A stretch of 64,000 bases of DNA from NCBI RefSeq assembly GCF_000247695.1, contig NW_004624732.1:41972424-42036423 (forward strand), written 5' to 3'. Below the pieces are notes generated by a model. That model saw only the letters and a program-made list of their open reading frames with translations. It was not told where the DNA came from and made no database searches. This document shows, in pieces, positions 11,935 through 24,031 of this stretch. The position numbers and the translations under genes are program-made. The stretch comes from Heterocephalus glaber (taxonomy: Eukaryota > Chordata > Mammalia > Rodentia > Bathyergidae). How positions within the stretch are numbered: the stretch's first letter is position 1; every line of letters begins with the position of its first letter.

Positions 11935-12290
11935 AGGTGTCCAACAAAAAAGAGCAACCTCAAGATTTGCAAGTAGATGAAATGCAGGTTGTGGCCATTA
12001 ATGTTGATAGATCAACTTCATTCGATTAGGAGACCCTAGCAGATTAGGAGAGGACACACCTGAGTGTGTCTGAGTGGGTCCTGGAGGCACGGCCTTGGAG
12101 ACTGTATGCTCCCTCACCTACTGCTTTATGTTACTGTTCTCCTGCTCTTCGTGATTGCCATGAACTAAACAGTTTTGCTGTTCCACAACAGTTATCATGA
12201 TGTTCTTGCCTTGGTGCCAACCGACCATAGACTGAATCATTTGTGACTGTGAGCCAAATAAGTTATGGATATCAGGTAGTGTGTGTAAGC
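11935..12290 (+). mobile_element. Degenerate LTR-like element (ERVL/MaLR type)
   Basis: GATTAGGAGACCCTAGCAGA, GGAGAGGACACACCTGAGTG, the LTR-like 3' words ATGATGTTCTTGCCTTGGTG, CCATAGACTGAATCATTTGT and GACTGTGAGCCAAATAAG resemble the U3 and poly(A)-signal region of rodent ERVL/MaLR LTRs. The same order of words occurs in the LTR at 48316-48771. Both boundaries are uncertain. Confidence 0.5.
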
Positions 12291-13809
12291 AACAGGAAAC
12301 CTACTCATACAAGTGTTTCCATTGAAATTAGGTCCCAAATAGGAAATAATGAGAAAATTCATTTCTTGCTAACAGGAAGATGGACCACAACAAGGCTGGA
12401 GGGAAAACAAGATGAGGCTATATTTCTAGTTCTCACCTGACAAAAGCTGAGGCCCAGACCAGTCTGATAAAATACGCAATCATGGAGCACCTATCATCCT
12501 TGTCCCAAAAGGTACAGGAGGAATTTGGGGAACTACTTTGGCTTCTCCCTTTTTCTCTCTAAATGCCTGAAATTGTCTCCTGTAGCTATATTCAGCCAAA
12601 GCCAGCTATTGCCTGGAAAATGTTATCTTTAGGATACAGCCTCTATTTTATACAGAACAATGGTGGGATAAAGTAGGAACGAATCTGAGGGGAAGCGTGG
12701 CCCTAACCTACATAGTTTTCCCTGATACACTGTCTAAGAAAGCTGTATCAATGATGTTGAACATACTGAAACTATCTTACTATTGGGAACATAATGCATA
12801 AATTATACCTTCTCTATTTGATTAGCATATAAAAAGTAGGTATTTTGCTAAGAATGCGTAAGATCTGCTATAAGCCGCTGTTATCTTACCAATATATCAA
12901 TTTTCTTTATAAATTATGCGTTACACAATTTTTTACAGTACAACTTTTTAAGTGTGTATTTTATTTAATTTCAGAAGCATATATAACTATACTCTTAGAT
13001 GTACTAATAGCTCATTTCACTGTATATTTTAGCAAAAAAATACGTCAAACATTTCAGGATTGCTATAAATACTATGTGAATTTAAATTTTGTAGATGTTT
13101 CTGATTCAAATAACCCATGCCATTCAACTACATTAAAAATAGAGGTGATATGACACAAAATAGTTTCATTCAAATTGTCTGAGGAAAAAAATGTTAATTG
13201 TTTTTTACTTATGGATATTTTCTTAAACATTTTTTTATGTGAAAATAAAACAAAGACTTGGTTGTTATTTCATACTGGGCCTCACAACCAGGGAAGAAAG
13301 ATTTTTCAGATGTAGTCCAGGAAAGTTTTCAAATGCTGAACAAAATGTTAAAAACAAAAGTTCTGGAGGAGCATTACTGAATTGTAAATTACTATGTCGT
13401 TTGAAAGGTATCATTTTCAATAAAAATATTAAAAATGCAAAGAAACTTGAAAGTACAACATGTCTTCTGAGAGAAAAGAAATTGTCTGTTAGTTTCCAAG
13501 AGTTTAGATTTAGCAACTAAACACTACAAAGTTGCTAAAGATTTATGTTCCAAGAACTAAAAGGAAGTTATAAAGAATTAATTAAATTATCAGAATAATG
13601 AATGAAAACAAACACACCGAGTGTGGATATATAATTTTAAATGGAATTTCTGAAAGTAAAATTAAAAGGTAATACAGAATAGTCAATTAAGTTAAAGAAA
13701 ACTCAGTATAAATTATCTATGTGAAGTAGTTGCCAAAATCAGTCAAGCAGTCAACAGTCAGTGAAACAAAATGAAACATAAACCCTTAAAGTGTAACTGA
13801 TAAAAAAAT
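12291..13809. other. Unassigned AT-rich DNA
   Basis: Holds a 102-codon plus frame (12845-13153) and overlapping 93- and 83-codon frames (13239-13520). Composition is AT-driven with no domain or retro-element content that I can recognise. Confidence 0.35.
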
Positions 13810-13814
13810 CTTGC

Positions 13815-15425
13815 AACTTTGTCAGATTAAATTCAACATACAAAAGTCTATTTTATTTCTGTATGCTGGCAATGAACAATTCAAATCCAAAATAAGTGAA
13901 TAATTCAACTTATATTTTCATAAAAAATAAAAATGTACATATGTAACAACAGAAGCATATGTTTTGTGCACCAAAAACTTCATAACATTGCAGAAATATA
14001 TTAAAACCTTTAAAATATTAGAACAATTTTTCCAATTGTCATTTGGAGGACTTCATATTATTGAGATTACAGTTCTTGACAAGCTGATCTATACATACAA
14101 TCAATGTATTCCAATAAATGTTCAATTTTTAAAATTTTGATGTTGACAACTTGAACTTAAAATTTCCTTATAAATATAATGTAATTACTATAACTAAAGG
14201 TATTTTTAAAAAGAACAGATTTTGAGGACTTATTACATCCACATTTATATAAATCATAGTAATGAAGTTGCAAAGAATTTCTGCATAGATTGTCATAGAT
14301 AGACCAAGGGAACAGAAAGAAATAAGAGTCATGAAATAAATACTTACAGTTTTCTTCCATTAATTCTTATCAAATTTCCAAGCCAATTCACTGAAAACAA
14401 GTAATCTTTTCTACAAATGATTCTAAAACTTCTGGATATCCATATCTAAAATAAAATAAAATCCAATGAAGGAAAAATATAGAAAAATTCTACTTCACTT
14501 CATATAATATATACAAATATTAACTAAGAGTGGAACATGACCCTAAATTTAAGAGCTAAAATTGATAACAGGAAGAGATTATGAATAGAAAAAAATCTTG
14601 ATTTTGGGCTGGACTAAGAGACATAATACTCAAAATGTGATATATAAAAGAAAAAATCCTTCATAAATTGGACTTCATCAACATTTAAAATGTTTGTGTT
14701 TAAGCACACACCACTATGGAAATGAAAATATAAGCTACACATTGGGATGAAATAGTTATGAATTATATATCTAGAAAGAATGCCTCTAGAATACATAAAA
14801 AACACTTAGTTCTTAAAAATTAAGAAGAAAATTACTTAATGTAAAAAAATGGGTAAATAGTTGAATAGACATTTCACCAAAGAAGATATACAAATATCTC
14901 AAAAGGACATGAAAATTTGCTGCATATATTTTTTAGACAACTGTAAATGAAAATCACAATGAGATTCATTAAACACCCACTAAAATTACTACAATCAAAA
15001 AAGACTATAGTCAAATATTAGTGAGACTGGAGACACTATAATGCTCATGTATTACTGATTGAAATACAAAATGTAATGAATCCTGTTGAACTCAGTTGGA
15101 AAGTTTCTTAAAAAGTTAAACATAATTTATAAATATAATGTATATAATATACCTTAAGGTACACATTGTACTTGACATACACTAAGAAAAACAAAAAAAA
15201 GTCTACCCAAAAATATGTAACTGAAACATTCATAGAAACATTACTGCAATAGCCTAAAATTTTTACAATCTAAATATTTATTAAGGGTAGATATATCAAA
15301 ATATGATCTATGCAATGGAATACTCTTCAAGAAGAGTATTAAAGAAACAAAGAGCTGGTGCATACATATCACTTTCATGTTGATGCTGTGGCACAGGCCT
15401 ACAAATATAATAAGAAATAACACAA
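13815..15425 (+). mobile_element. Old L1M, ORF2 3' half (left part)
   Basis: Family-order L1 ORF2 words on the plus strand include TTTCTGTATGCTGGCAATGA, ACTTCATCAACATTTAAAAT, GAATAGACATTTCACCAAAG, AAGATATACAAATATCTC, ATTAGTGAGACTGGAGACAC, TTTCTTAAAAAGTTAAACAT and GCAATGGAATACTCTTC. Divergence is high and no frame survives. It is split from its own 3' end (15930-16190) by an antisense LTR. Confidence 0.75.
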
Positions 15426-15429
15426 AGTT

Positions 15430-15795
15430 ACTGAGATTATGGTGGCCATCAATCTAAAGTGGCCTCACTAGTCTAAAATAGACAGAGCTAGTGACTTTTC
15501 TTCCTGGAAGTTTTGGAGAGGGAATCTGTTTTCATGCATATTTTTGGTTCTAGAGACTGTCCTCTTCTCTTGACTCACAATCCTCTTTCATCTTCAAAGG
15601 CAGTGATTGCCAAAGAAATTGCCTTCCTATTGCTTCATCTCAAACTTCTGCTCCCACTTCTTCATATAAACAACCATGTAATTATATCAGATCCATTGGA
15701 TAATCCAGGGAAATCTCCCTATTTTTTTAAAAAACTGATAATTTACTTCTATTTGCTACCTTAATTTCCTTTTTCCATGTTACATGAAATATTCA
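15430..15795 (-). mobile_element. MLT1-like MaLR LTR, antisense, inside L1M
   Basis: TTTCATGCATATTTTTGGTT, CTAGAGACTGTCCTCTTCTC, TTTCATCTTCAAAGGCAGTG and CATTGGATAATCCAGGGAAA then TCTCCCTA follow the reverse complement of MLT1-type LTRs. It interrupts an L1M copy and so inserted later. The plus-strand 83-codon frame at 15513-15764 is a by-product. Confidence 0.55.
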
Positions 15796-15924
15796 GTTTC
15801 TGAGTAGATTGTGTCTATCTTTAGGAAGCAAATATTCTGTGTACCACAATACTAAACATTTTTAAGTTTCAAAAGCTCTTGCTCATAGAAACAAGCAATA
15901 TGCAAATGATCATTTATTTTGTGA

Positions 15925-16190
15925 TTTGTTTATTTGCAGTATTGAGTAAAGGCACATTTGTATAGTCAGAAAGCAGATCAATGATTTCCTAAGGATGGCA
16001 TGAGAAACTAAATTAACCACAATTGGGTATAAGGGCACACTTTTGAGTTAGTAACATGTTCTAAAACTAGAATACAATGATGGTTGCATAATTGTATTAA
16101 TTTATAAAAATCATTTAAGTTATATTTACAGTTGCTACATTGCATGGTTTATAAATTACATCTCAACAGAAGTAGCAAATATATGTTCCA
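15925..16190 (+). mobile_element. Old L1M 3' end (right part)
   Basis: AGTCAGAAAGCAGATCAATG, ATGATGGTTGCATAATTGTA and TTTATAAATTACATCTCAAC match the closing L1M pattern (stop codon region, 'GATGGTTGCACAACT', 'AATTATATCTCAATAAA'). It continues the element at 13815-15425. Confidence 0.7.
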
Positions 16191-16690
16191 AAACATACTG
16201 AGGAAGGCAGAAGTCTGTGTTAAAGAATTTGAACAAGAGTTAACTATAAGAAAGATATTTCTGAGAGATTTGAATGAAAGTAGATTAAAGTCAAATATAT
16301 CATAAGGTACTGTTCTCAATTGTCACATAAAATATAAAATAAGGCTGAGTATTTTTCTTAAACTTATATATTTGGTTTAAAAATAATGAGAAGTGAAATT
16401 TTTTGTTAAACCATAATGAAGGAATAATGTCTTGCCTTAGCTGTGAAAAGTAAATAATTTGACAAAGTACAAAAGACGGCTTGAGAATACATTATGCTCA
16501 GGAAGTAAAGATGATGACATTTAATTTTTGAATATTTACAGTGAAAATCCTTTCAAATGTTTTAAAAAAACCAGTTTCTGAAATTCTTCAATATGGAATA
16601 ATAATGAGTAGGCAAATGGGAAACTATGGGACATGGCAATGGAACTAAAATGAATACAGTGTTAAGGAGATGTTTTATTCACGCATAGTT
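16191..16690. other. Unassigned AT-rich DNA
   Basis: I see nothing that supports a feature. Confidence 0.4.
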
Positions 16691-17235
16691 TACTGCATTT
16701 AGCATCATGAACCACAAATCCCAATTGACTTTCATGTAACCCAAATTAATTTCTAAAAATCAACTTCTATGTTACATTCCTCTCTTTTCCTTGGGGAAAA
16801 AGAAGCTGCTACCATCTTTACAATAAAACGCAGACCCCTGAGAATTGCTGAGCCTGCTGCAACTTACTACCATTCCAAGGAACTGCATAGCTATAATGTG
16901 CTCAGCTGAAAGGCTACCCAGTCATACGCACTGGCAGTTCTCCAAACCATGGAGCAAGCACACAGCATAAGGTTACACCTCCAGGGACCTAAACCTCTCC
17001 TTAAATACGAAATGTGTTGGCTGCATGATCATCATCCGGAAAGTTGACAGTGCCTGTGACTTCCCCTGGGATGTCACTTCCAGTCCACTTGTAGGACTCA
17101 AAACACATCCCCATAAGGCAGTCAGTGCTCCAGTAATTCAAACAGATAAAGACATTCTGGTCTGCTTTATGCAGTCTTCCTTCTTTTAATCCACAGCATT
17201 GGAGAATCTCTGGGATAAAATGGACTCTATTATTG
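16690..17235. other. Unassigned, GC-richer non-L1 block
   Basis: This stretch is visibly less AT-rich than its neighbours and has mixed-complexity sequence (AATAAAACGCAGACCCCTGA, GAGCCTGCTGCAACTTACTA, TCATCATCCGGAAAGTTGAC, CTTCCCCTGGGATGTCACTT). It has no long open frame. AATAAA at 16821 could be an LTR polyadenylation signal. It may be an unrecognised LTR or unique conserved sequence. Confidence 0.3.
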
Positions 17236-18540
17236 CATGTGAAATTTTAATCATGTATGTATAATGTTTCCAAAGGATGTGGTGCTTGAACATATCATAG
17301 ATGTGTGTTTACTAAATCATGTCTGTCTTTTCATAAGAAATCATTTACCTTGGAAAGTGACCTATGGCAGTGAAATTTAATCATTTGAGGTGGAGCACAG
17401 TATAAAGTGCAATACTGAATTTAACAATGGTTATTTCAGGTTAGCTCAATTTCAAACTAAGCTACAACAAGCAGCAGAAAGGTTTCTTTTGCTCTGCTTT
17501 TTAAAGAAAAGTATAAAGAAAGCAATGGAGGCAATGCTTTATATTTTAATGAACACTGCTAGCATTTTCTACCTTTTTATAGAAATGCGTAAGGTTAAGA
17601 AACTCATTTGTTCTTATACTATTGAAAAACAAAAATAAATAAATAAAATTATTCAAACTCATAGCTAATTTCAAAATGATTGCAAACTGAATGCCAAAAT
17701 AAGGAGGTAACTCTTCACATAAAAAGGCTAATCATGGCTAATTGTTTTCCTATTCATTCTGATGATAATAGCCATTATAAACTCATTTGAAGTATGTACA
17801 TGCAATATGCAATTATCATAAGATTCAGCTTTTGAAAATTCAAACATATGACTAACATAGCATTGAGCAGTATTTATTCAAAAGTCTGCCAACTTGTTTC
17901 ATTTTCAAAGGAAAAATTAGGGTGTAGCTTTAGTCCAATCTTGTTTACATGCACATATATTCTTTTTATGTGTACTGATATAATGACTATAGTCTAAATC
18001 AACCTATTTACTGTTGCACAAAGCAGTGGGTGGCTGTTACTATTGCTTGGAAATTTATGAAGATATCGGGCTCAAATCACAAAGTATTTAATTCCAGATC
18101 ATTCTCCTTTTTCTCCTTGTAGATAAAAAATATGATCCATTGGAAATTGTAAAATGCACAATCTTCTCAAGATCAACCTTGGGGGATTTGTTGTACATTG
18201 AACTTCTTCTAGTGGGAGGTAGTGCTCAGATCTTTACACAAGAAGTTGAGAAACCCTCTGTATAAAATATAAAATCAAGTTATGGACTTGACTTTTGACC
18301 TTCATGTGGTTTGGTACCAAAAAGGAGAGAGAGCAAGCCAACTTGTCTTAACATATTAAATCTATAGATTCTATTGCTTCTAAAATAATACAGGAAGGAT
18401 GAGTGAATGTAGAATTCTATGAAAGAGAGTGTTAACTCTCCCAGGGAGTAGTCATCCTTTCATTAAGGCTTTTCTCTGAAATAACAAGATAGGCCTCCAC
18501 TGCTATTGCTTTATATTTGAAGAACATGCCGTTAAATCCT
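17236..18540. other. Unassigned AT-rich DNA
   Basis: The 82-codon plus frame at 17390-17638 has no recognisable content. No repeat was identified. Confidence 0.4.
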
Positions 18541-18544
18541 ACAC

Positions 18545-19180
18545 TCTCTGTCTTTGTCACTCTTATGATCACTGTCTCTTCCTAGGCAGCCTTAAGTCCT
18601 TGCCTGTCATTTCAATGATCTCTGAAATGTTTAGTGCACAAAACTTTCCCTACATGAAAGGTGCTGTAGTCTCCTTTATCCTAATAAAGAATTTCCACTG
18701 GCCTAGTTCTCTCTCACATTCCAGTCTTCTGCAGTCATTAAATGCCAAACTTCTTGAAATTAAAATCTATGAGTTTCCTTACAGAAAATTAATCCCAATC
18801 TCTTCTGACTTTAACATGTATTTCTACTTTCTCATGAAAGAAACGCTGTCTTTGATATCTCTGGAATTGTACACTAAGACCAAAGTTCAGCTCATTTTCA
18901 TTTTCACGTTCCTTCAGTGAGGTAGTTCAGCACATAGCCTTGATGGAGCTTTGGGAAAGAAATGCCAAAAACAAACAAAACAAAACAAAACAAAAAAAAT
19001 GCAGAAGGCTTTCTCCTTTCATTCTTCACTTGCAAAATCAAAACAAGGAGACTCCTACCCTAGTAGATGTTGGTTTCCTTTACTGTGGATCCTCATCCAT
19101 CTATAACACATTCCCATTCAGCTTATCCTTTATGCAAGCTCAATAGTTCCTCAGTGGTCTGGGCCCAATAAGGACTTACA
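18545..19180 (+). mobile_element. Possible ancient L2-like LINE remnant
   Basis: Pyrimidine-rich, moderately complex sequence with L2-like words (TCATTAAATGCCAAACTTCT then TGAAATTAAAATCTATGAG). It contains a 106-codon plus frame (18600-18920) without a domain. An (AAAAC)n run lies at 18972-19000. The assignment is weak, and it may simply be unique sequence. Confidence 0.25.
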
Positions 19181-20645
19181 TAGGACAGAAGCTATTGCAC
19201 ATTTTTGGTGAAATGGCAGATATTTGGGTAAAAAGTTTAGACAGTGTAGTTCATATGGCTTCGATGAGAACTTTTTTATTTGCTCGTTCTAAGAAGAGAG
19301 TAATCTTAGACAATATTTAAATGGATGTGGTTGTATTTTGGAAAAAAAATTATTTGCAAAATAATGTGATGGGTCAGGTTTGACTTGTAGACTATAGTGT
19401 GCAGACTTCTGGCCTGAGAGAAGCTATTGACATGACAGGTATTTAATTCAGAAATTTCCTCCTTAACTGACCATGACAATTAATGAACAACCTTGCAATG
19501 ATTTTTAACTTATTTATTTACATTTTTCCTTAATGAGTCAAAATAACTTTTTATTTATATATTTATCAGAAAAATATATAGGTCCTTTGATCATTAAGCA
19601 CGATTTTTAATTAATAAGATTATGCAACATTTTCAACATTATAAATCAATCATCAGCCAGAACTCCTTTGACCCGAAATCATACACCATCAAATGTCATT
19701 AACTTACCTTCTTCCTGTTGTATAGTGTGAAAGTGAAGGTCCATGGATCAAAGCCTCCTTTTTAAAAGTCTGAAATTAAACTTTTTGCAATATGTATTTT
19801 AGTAGGTTCATAAAGTAGTAAGACAGAAGAAATGATTTGTTTAAAGTATGGGAACTAAATGGAAAGGTATGTCCCAGACGAAAAATAAAAATAAAGTAGA
19901 GATTTTTCTGCAATAGTATTCTCTATAAATTGTAGTGTGCAGTGAATAAATAAAATGAAAGCCATAGGTTAGAAGGTTAAACTATTGTTTATCTAAGAAG
20001 TTTCTCTACCTTTCTGAACATGATTCTGGAGTAAACTTATTTAGGAACACATGAAAGTTTTCACAGAGACAAGCATAATTTGCAAAATTTGCTTTACCTA
20101 AACCCCAAGGAAATCATTGAAAATTCACAGTAAGAAAAGAAACCCATGGGAGACCATTAACAGCTTAACACTTAGATTTTATATGTTCTAATCCATTGCA
20201 TTATATGCAGACTATATTAAAAATGCAAAAGTGTGAATTTTATAATGACAAATAAGAATGAAATGCAGATATTAAATAGTGGGTGTGGTTATTTAGGCCA
20301 AACTATCTTCTTGATAATTACTAACAGCTTTTGTAAATTCAAAAGCACTTTTAAAAGGAAATTAGAATTGACACAATCATCACATTTAAAAATGACATAT
20401 TTGTATGTTAGTTTGTGATTAAAATAGATTATTCAGAAAATAGTCTGATGAAATGGTGAGAAAATATAAACTTTTTGAAGGCTTCTTTGGGTATAATTAA
20501 ATTGGTTAAAGATAGGACGCCATACTTTCCATCAAAGATATGAAGAAAATGTCTACTGATGAAAAAAAATGAGAAATAAAAATATCACTTAAATTCATCC
20601 CAATATGGTGATGCATATTAATTTTATTACAAGTGACAGAAATTT
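19181..20645. other. Unassigned AT-rich DNA
   Basis: No gene or confident repeat. Homeodomain-like AT words occur, but at the rate expected in such AT-rich DNA. Confidence 0.4.
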
Positions 20646-21475
20646 CTTTTTTTAGAATTTTGTATTGGTATAAGTTTGCAGTACATAATGATTACAATCC
20701 CCTTGGAGAGGTGATACAAGTAAATAACACACCGTAATTCTTTTTGGCATTGTCTTCTCTCCTACTTCCCCCCTTCATCCTTGTCTTGGTACCCTCCCTT
20801 ATTGCAAAAGATTTATTTCCTATTATTTTTAACTTTTCTCTGGATTTACATTTTGTATTTTTCATACAAGAGAAACCATGAGATATTTAGGCTTGTGTTT
20901 TTCATTTACTTAACTTAGAATTATGGTCAAAAAGTGCATGTATTTTCCTACAAATGACTCAGGTTTATCCTTCTTTATGTCAGTGATGTCCCCATTGTGT
21001 ATAAATGTCACCTTTTCTCTATCTGTTCATCTGTTGATGCTCATGTAGGCTTCTTCCAAGATTTAGCTACTATGAATTGTGTTGCTATAAATATGGGTAT
21101 GCATGTATCAATGTAATATGATTTTTAACCCTTCTGGGAATATAATTAGAAGGGGAATAGCTGGGTCAAGTGGAGTTTCAAACTTTAATGCTTTAAGGAA
21201 TCTCCATATTGACTTCTATAATGTTTGTCTAGTTTACCTTTCCACCAATGCCACAGAAGGGTTGCCTCTTCACTCTATTGGTTGTTTTTATTGCTGTGCA
21301 GAGGCTTTTTTATTTGATATGATCTTATTTACTGATTCTTGATACTATATCTTGTGCCTTTGGGGTTCTGGAAAGTCCTTGCCTAATATCTATGTCCTCG
21401 AGTGTTTTAACTAGTTTGCATTCCACCAGATTAAGTATTTTCTTTTTTAACATTTACAACTTTGACGTTTTCTAG

Positions 21476-21611
21476 CACCATTTGTTTTGTTGTTGTTTGT
21501 TTATTTCTTTTTTCTTTTTTTTTTTTTTTGTACCAGGGACCGAACTCGGGACCTTGTGCTTGCAAAGCAGGTGGAGGAACCACTGAGCTAAATCCCAGGC
21601 CACTATTTGTT
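21476..21611 (-). mobile_element. ID SINE, antisense, with 11-bp TSDs, nested in L1
   Basis: TSD CACCATTTGTT (21476-21486) and CACTATTTGTT (21601-21611) differ at one base. Between them lies a T-rich tail and the reverse complement of an ID unit: GTACCAGGGACCGAACTCGG, GACCTTGTGCTTGCAAAGCA, GGTGGAGGAACCACTGAGCT then AAATCCCAGGCC. The B box complement (GACCGAACTC) and A box complement (CCACTGAGCTA) are visible. Confidence 0.9.
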
Positions 21612-21724
21612 AAAGAGGCTGTCTTTCGTTCACTCTATATTTTTGGCCCCTTTGTCAACGATCAGATGGCTGGATGTACCTGGAGATGTTTCTATATTCT
21701 GTGTTCTGATCCATTGATCCACAT

Positions 21725-21810
21725 GTTTCTGTCTCTGTCTCTGTCTCTATTTCTGTCTCTGTCTCTCTGTCTCTGTATGTCTCTGTCTCTCTCTCTCTCT
21801 TTCTCTCTGG
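21725..21810 (+). repeat. (TCTGTC)n/(CT)n microsatellite
   Basis: Units of TCTGTC pass into (CT)n. It lies inside the antisense L1 where the consensus has a plain pyrimidine run, so it expanded after insertion. Confidence 0.85.
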
Positions 21811-21827
21811 CCAAAGCTTACTATTTA

Positions 21828-22133
21828 TATCACTGTAGGGTTTTTTCCCCCTTTTTTTCATTAAGTTTATTGGTACATATAATGACATTCATCATTAAGA
21901 ACTTGCACCTTTACATGATGTATCTTGGTTCTTATTTTTTCCCTGTTCGCCTGCTCTCCTTTCAACCCCTCCACCCCTCCCTATTTACAAAGACCTTGTT
22001 TCCATTTTTTCCTTTTATCATATTTATTCCTTTCCCTTCTTTCCTCTCCCCTACCGCTTCCACTTCCCCTTGCCCTTTGGACCTTTTCTATTTCACATTA
22101 TCTATTATACATTTTGATCCAGTATCACTGTAG
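21828..22133 (-). mobile_element. 5'-truncated L1 3'UTR, antisense, with perfect 11-bp TSD
   Basis: TATCACTGTAG occurs at 21828-21838 and again at 22123-22133. The 284 bp between starts with T runs (complement of the A-tail), then TTTATTGGTACATATAATGA, ACATGATGTATCTTGGTTCT and a long pyrimidine tract. This is the reverse complement of the same L1 3'UTR seen in sense at 9690-9974. It interrupts the older antisense L1 exactly at the word TATCACTGTAG. Confidence 0.92.
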
Positions 22134-22490
22134 TTTTATAGGATAACTTGAAGTGCAGCATTGTGATGGCTCCTGATTTGTTCTTGTTGCCCAGGATTGA
22201 TTATGCTCTTCTGAGTCTCTTCATGTCCCGTATAAATTTTAAGATAGCTTTCTCTAGTTCTGTGAGAAGTGCTACTGGTGTTTCATTAGGATTTAATTAC
22301 ATCTGTATATCAGTTTTGGAAGTATAGCTCTTTTGACAACAGCATCTATCTAGTAAAGGGATATCTTGCCACTTTTTGAAGTCCTGTTTGTCATAATAGT
22401 TCAGAGTAGTAACTATAGTTTTCAATACAGAGATAATTCATTTCATCCAGCGAGTCTACCTCCAGATTCCCAGAGATCTACTCTTTTTTC

Positions 22491-22740
22491 TTTTTATCAA
22501 GTTGTTATTTTTCAGGTATTTTGATTCCAGGTCCTGGAGAGGCTATATTTCTCTCCTGCTTTCTTCTTAGCCATTTTGGTTATTCTCAGAAATTTCACTA
22601 TAACTAGAATAGAAATAAAGTACCATTTATCAGCTCCTAAAATCCAACAAAGAACAAACAACAACAATAAAAATTTTCAATAAAAGTAAATGGAATTAGA
22701 ATTCAGGATCTGTTAGATCCAGAGACACAAAACTACCACA
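22491..22740. other. Unassigned sequence beyond the antisense L1
   Basis: May be more diverged L1 (ATTTTGATTCCAGGTCCTGG), but I cannot anchor it. Confidence 0.3.
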
Positions 22741-22789
22741 CCATTCTCTACCTTTGATTGTGTTTCTCTATCGGTAGTGGCAGATAATA

Positions 22790-23370
22790 TAAATGTATTT
22801 AGCAATACCTCACTTGTTGAACTCAATTCATTAGAAATTCATGTCCGAACACCAAAAAGTTTGAGAGTTGAAAATATCCTTTCCATAAGAAATAATGGAA
22901 AACCAAGTAACTAGTTCTGTGCCCCAAAATTATGCTTATAAATTTATTTTTCCAAGACTTTCACAAATTTTGTAATGATTTCTTTCTTTAACTATATGGT
23001 GATTCTCACAGTTTTCCTCTGAGCTTTTACTACTGCTGTCACTAATTTCTGTTGGAGCCATAGTTACAATATTTTATGCAAGTAATGGCAAAGAGAACAC
23101 AATGATGAATGTTTTAATGCACTAACGTAAGCACTATACATTTTCTTGACGAGAGCAGTGCTTGGATTGAAGCGGCCCCTTTGTGTCCTGTGCAAGACAG
23201 AACGCTTCACTCTTTCTCAGCTGGTACATTTTTTTTTTCAAGTTAGATTTTTGGTTGGACTATCAAGCAAAGTTAAGAGTACTGAGCAGATCTTTTTCAA
23301 ACTTCGCTGTTTAAAACTTTGAAAGTTTGAGTTTGGAGATGTTGCTTTTTCCATATTGAAGGATTAGCAG
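22790..23370. mobile_element. Possible old DNA transposon (Tigger-like)
   Basis: TTCATGTCCGAACACCAAAA then AGTTTGAGAGTTGAAAA, CCATAAGAAATAATGGAAAA and the later TTAAAACTTTGAAAGTTTGA then GTTTGG resemble the terminal and internal words of TcMar-Tigger elements. The two ends carry loosely complementary TTTGA/TCAAA-rich words. The family name is from memory and the borders are unresolved. Confidence 0.3.
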
Positions 23371-23940
23371 AATTTTAATACTCCATCCAACATTTGTTCT
23401 TTCTTCCTTTTTCATTTATCTTTTTAAATGACATCTATACTTTCCTTTGCATGGCTGTGAGAAGTTATCTTATTCTCAACCATAGGAAATTAGTTATTGG
23501 CCTTCAGTCAAATAGTTCATTTGACAGTTGTTAATTTAGGCATTGGAATAGGATACAGTTCTAGCCAATATGATGCAAAATTGGCTGGTGTTTCTAAAAA
23601 CGATTTTTTTGCCTTTGAAATTAAATGCACTGGAATAAATGATTTCTTTCTTTCTCTGGTTATCCTTTTTGATCATATGCCCTAAACTGGTGATGATATT
23701 TTACAGCAAGCCTAAATATGATGCTGAACCTAGATTGACAAAACAATATAATGGAAAAATTAAGATGACATCATTGAATTACTGAATTAATTTTCTTTAG
23801 AGTTATATTATTTTGAATTTTTGATATACACAGTATTAAACTTCATCATTATTTAAATTATTTGAATTGGAATTTCTATCATTGTCAGTTACAAACTTTC
23901 TAGGTAGTAATAGAAAAAAAAAAGAAAAGAGGCAATGGTT
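23371..23940. other. Unassigned AT-rich DNA
   Basis: Nothing recognisable. The 62-codon frame at 23497-23685 is unsupported. Confidence 0.4.
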
Positions 23941-23941
23941 T

Positions 23942-24031
23942 GGGGGCTGGGGATGTAGCTCAGTGGTTTTGCCACCTGCTGCGCAAGTGCAAGGACCGGA
24001 GTTCAATCCCCGGTACTAAAAAAAAAAAAAG
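23942..24031 (+). mobile_element. ID SINE
   Basis: GGGGCTGGGGATGTAGCTCA, GTGGTTTTGCCACCTGCTGC, GCAAGTGCAAGGACCGGAGT and TCAATCCCCGGTACT precede a run of A. The polymerase III A box (TAGCTCAGTGG) and B box (AGTTCAATCC) are intact. No clean TSD is visible. Confidence 0.9.

Larger units (their letters stand above)
20650..22490 (-). mobile_element. L1 3' region, antisense, host of two nested insertions
   Basis: Reading left to right gives the reverse complement of L1 ORF2. Words include CTATCTGTTCATCTGTTGAT, GTTGCTATAAATATGGGTAT, GAATAGCTGGGTCAAGTGGA, GTTGCCTCTTCACTCTATTG, TATTGCTGTGCAGAGGC, GTCCTTGCCTAATATCTATG, CCCCTTTGTCAACGATCAGA and TGATCCATTGATCCACATGT. The 3' end is on the left, preceded by T-rich DNA near 20642-20655. 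The element is broken by an ID SINE (21487-21600), a CT/CTGT microsatellite (21725-21810) and a second L1 3' end (21839-22122). The 223-codon plus frame at 21462-22133 runs across all of these and is an artefact. Confidence 0.85.

Noticed and set aside
12845..13520. Consecutive 102- and 93-codon frames as a split gene
   Set aside because: AT-driven residue content (Y, F, I, K, N), no splice-site pair joining them, and an equally long frame on the opposite strand.
21462..22133. 223-codon plus-strand open frame, the longest after ORF1
   Set aside because: It crosses an antisense L1, an antisense ID SINE, a CT microsatellite and a second antisense L1. The low-complexity S/L/F-rich peptide comes from the pyrimidine strand.
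23942..24031. tRNA gene (A and B boxes present)
   Set aside because: The unit lacks a full cloverleaf with acceptor stem and is followed by an A-tail. The same sequence repeats across the window with TSDs, so it is an ID SINE. The same applies to the other ID copies.
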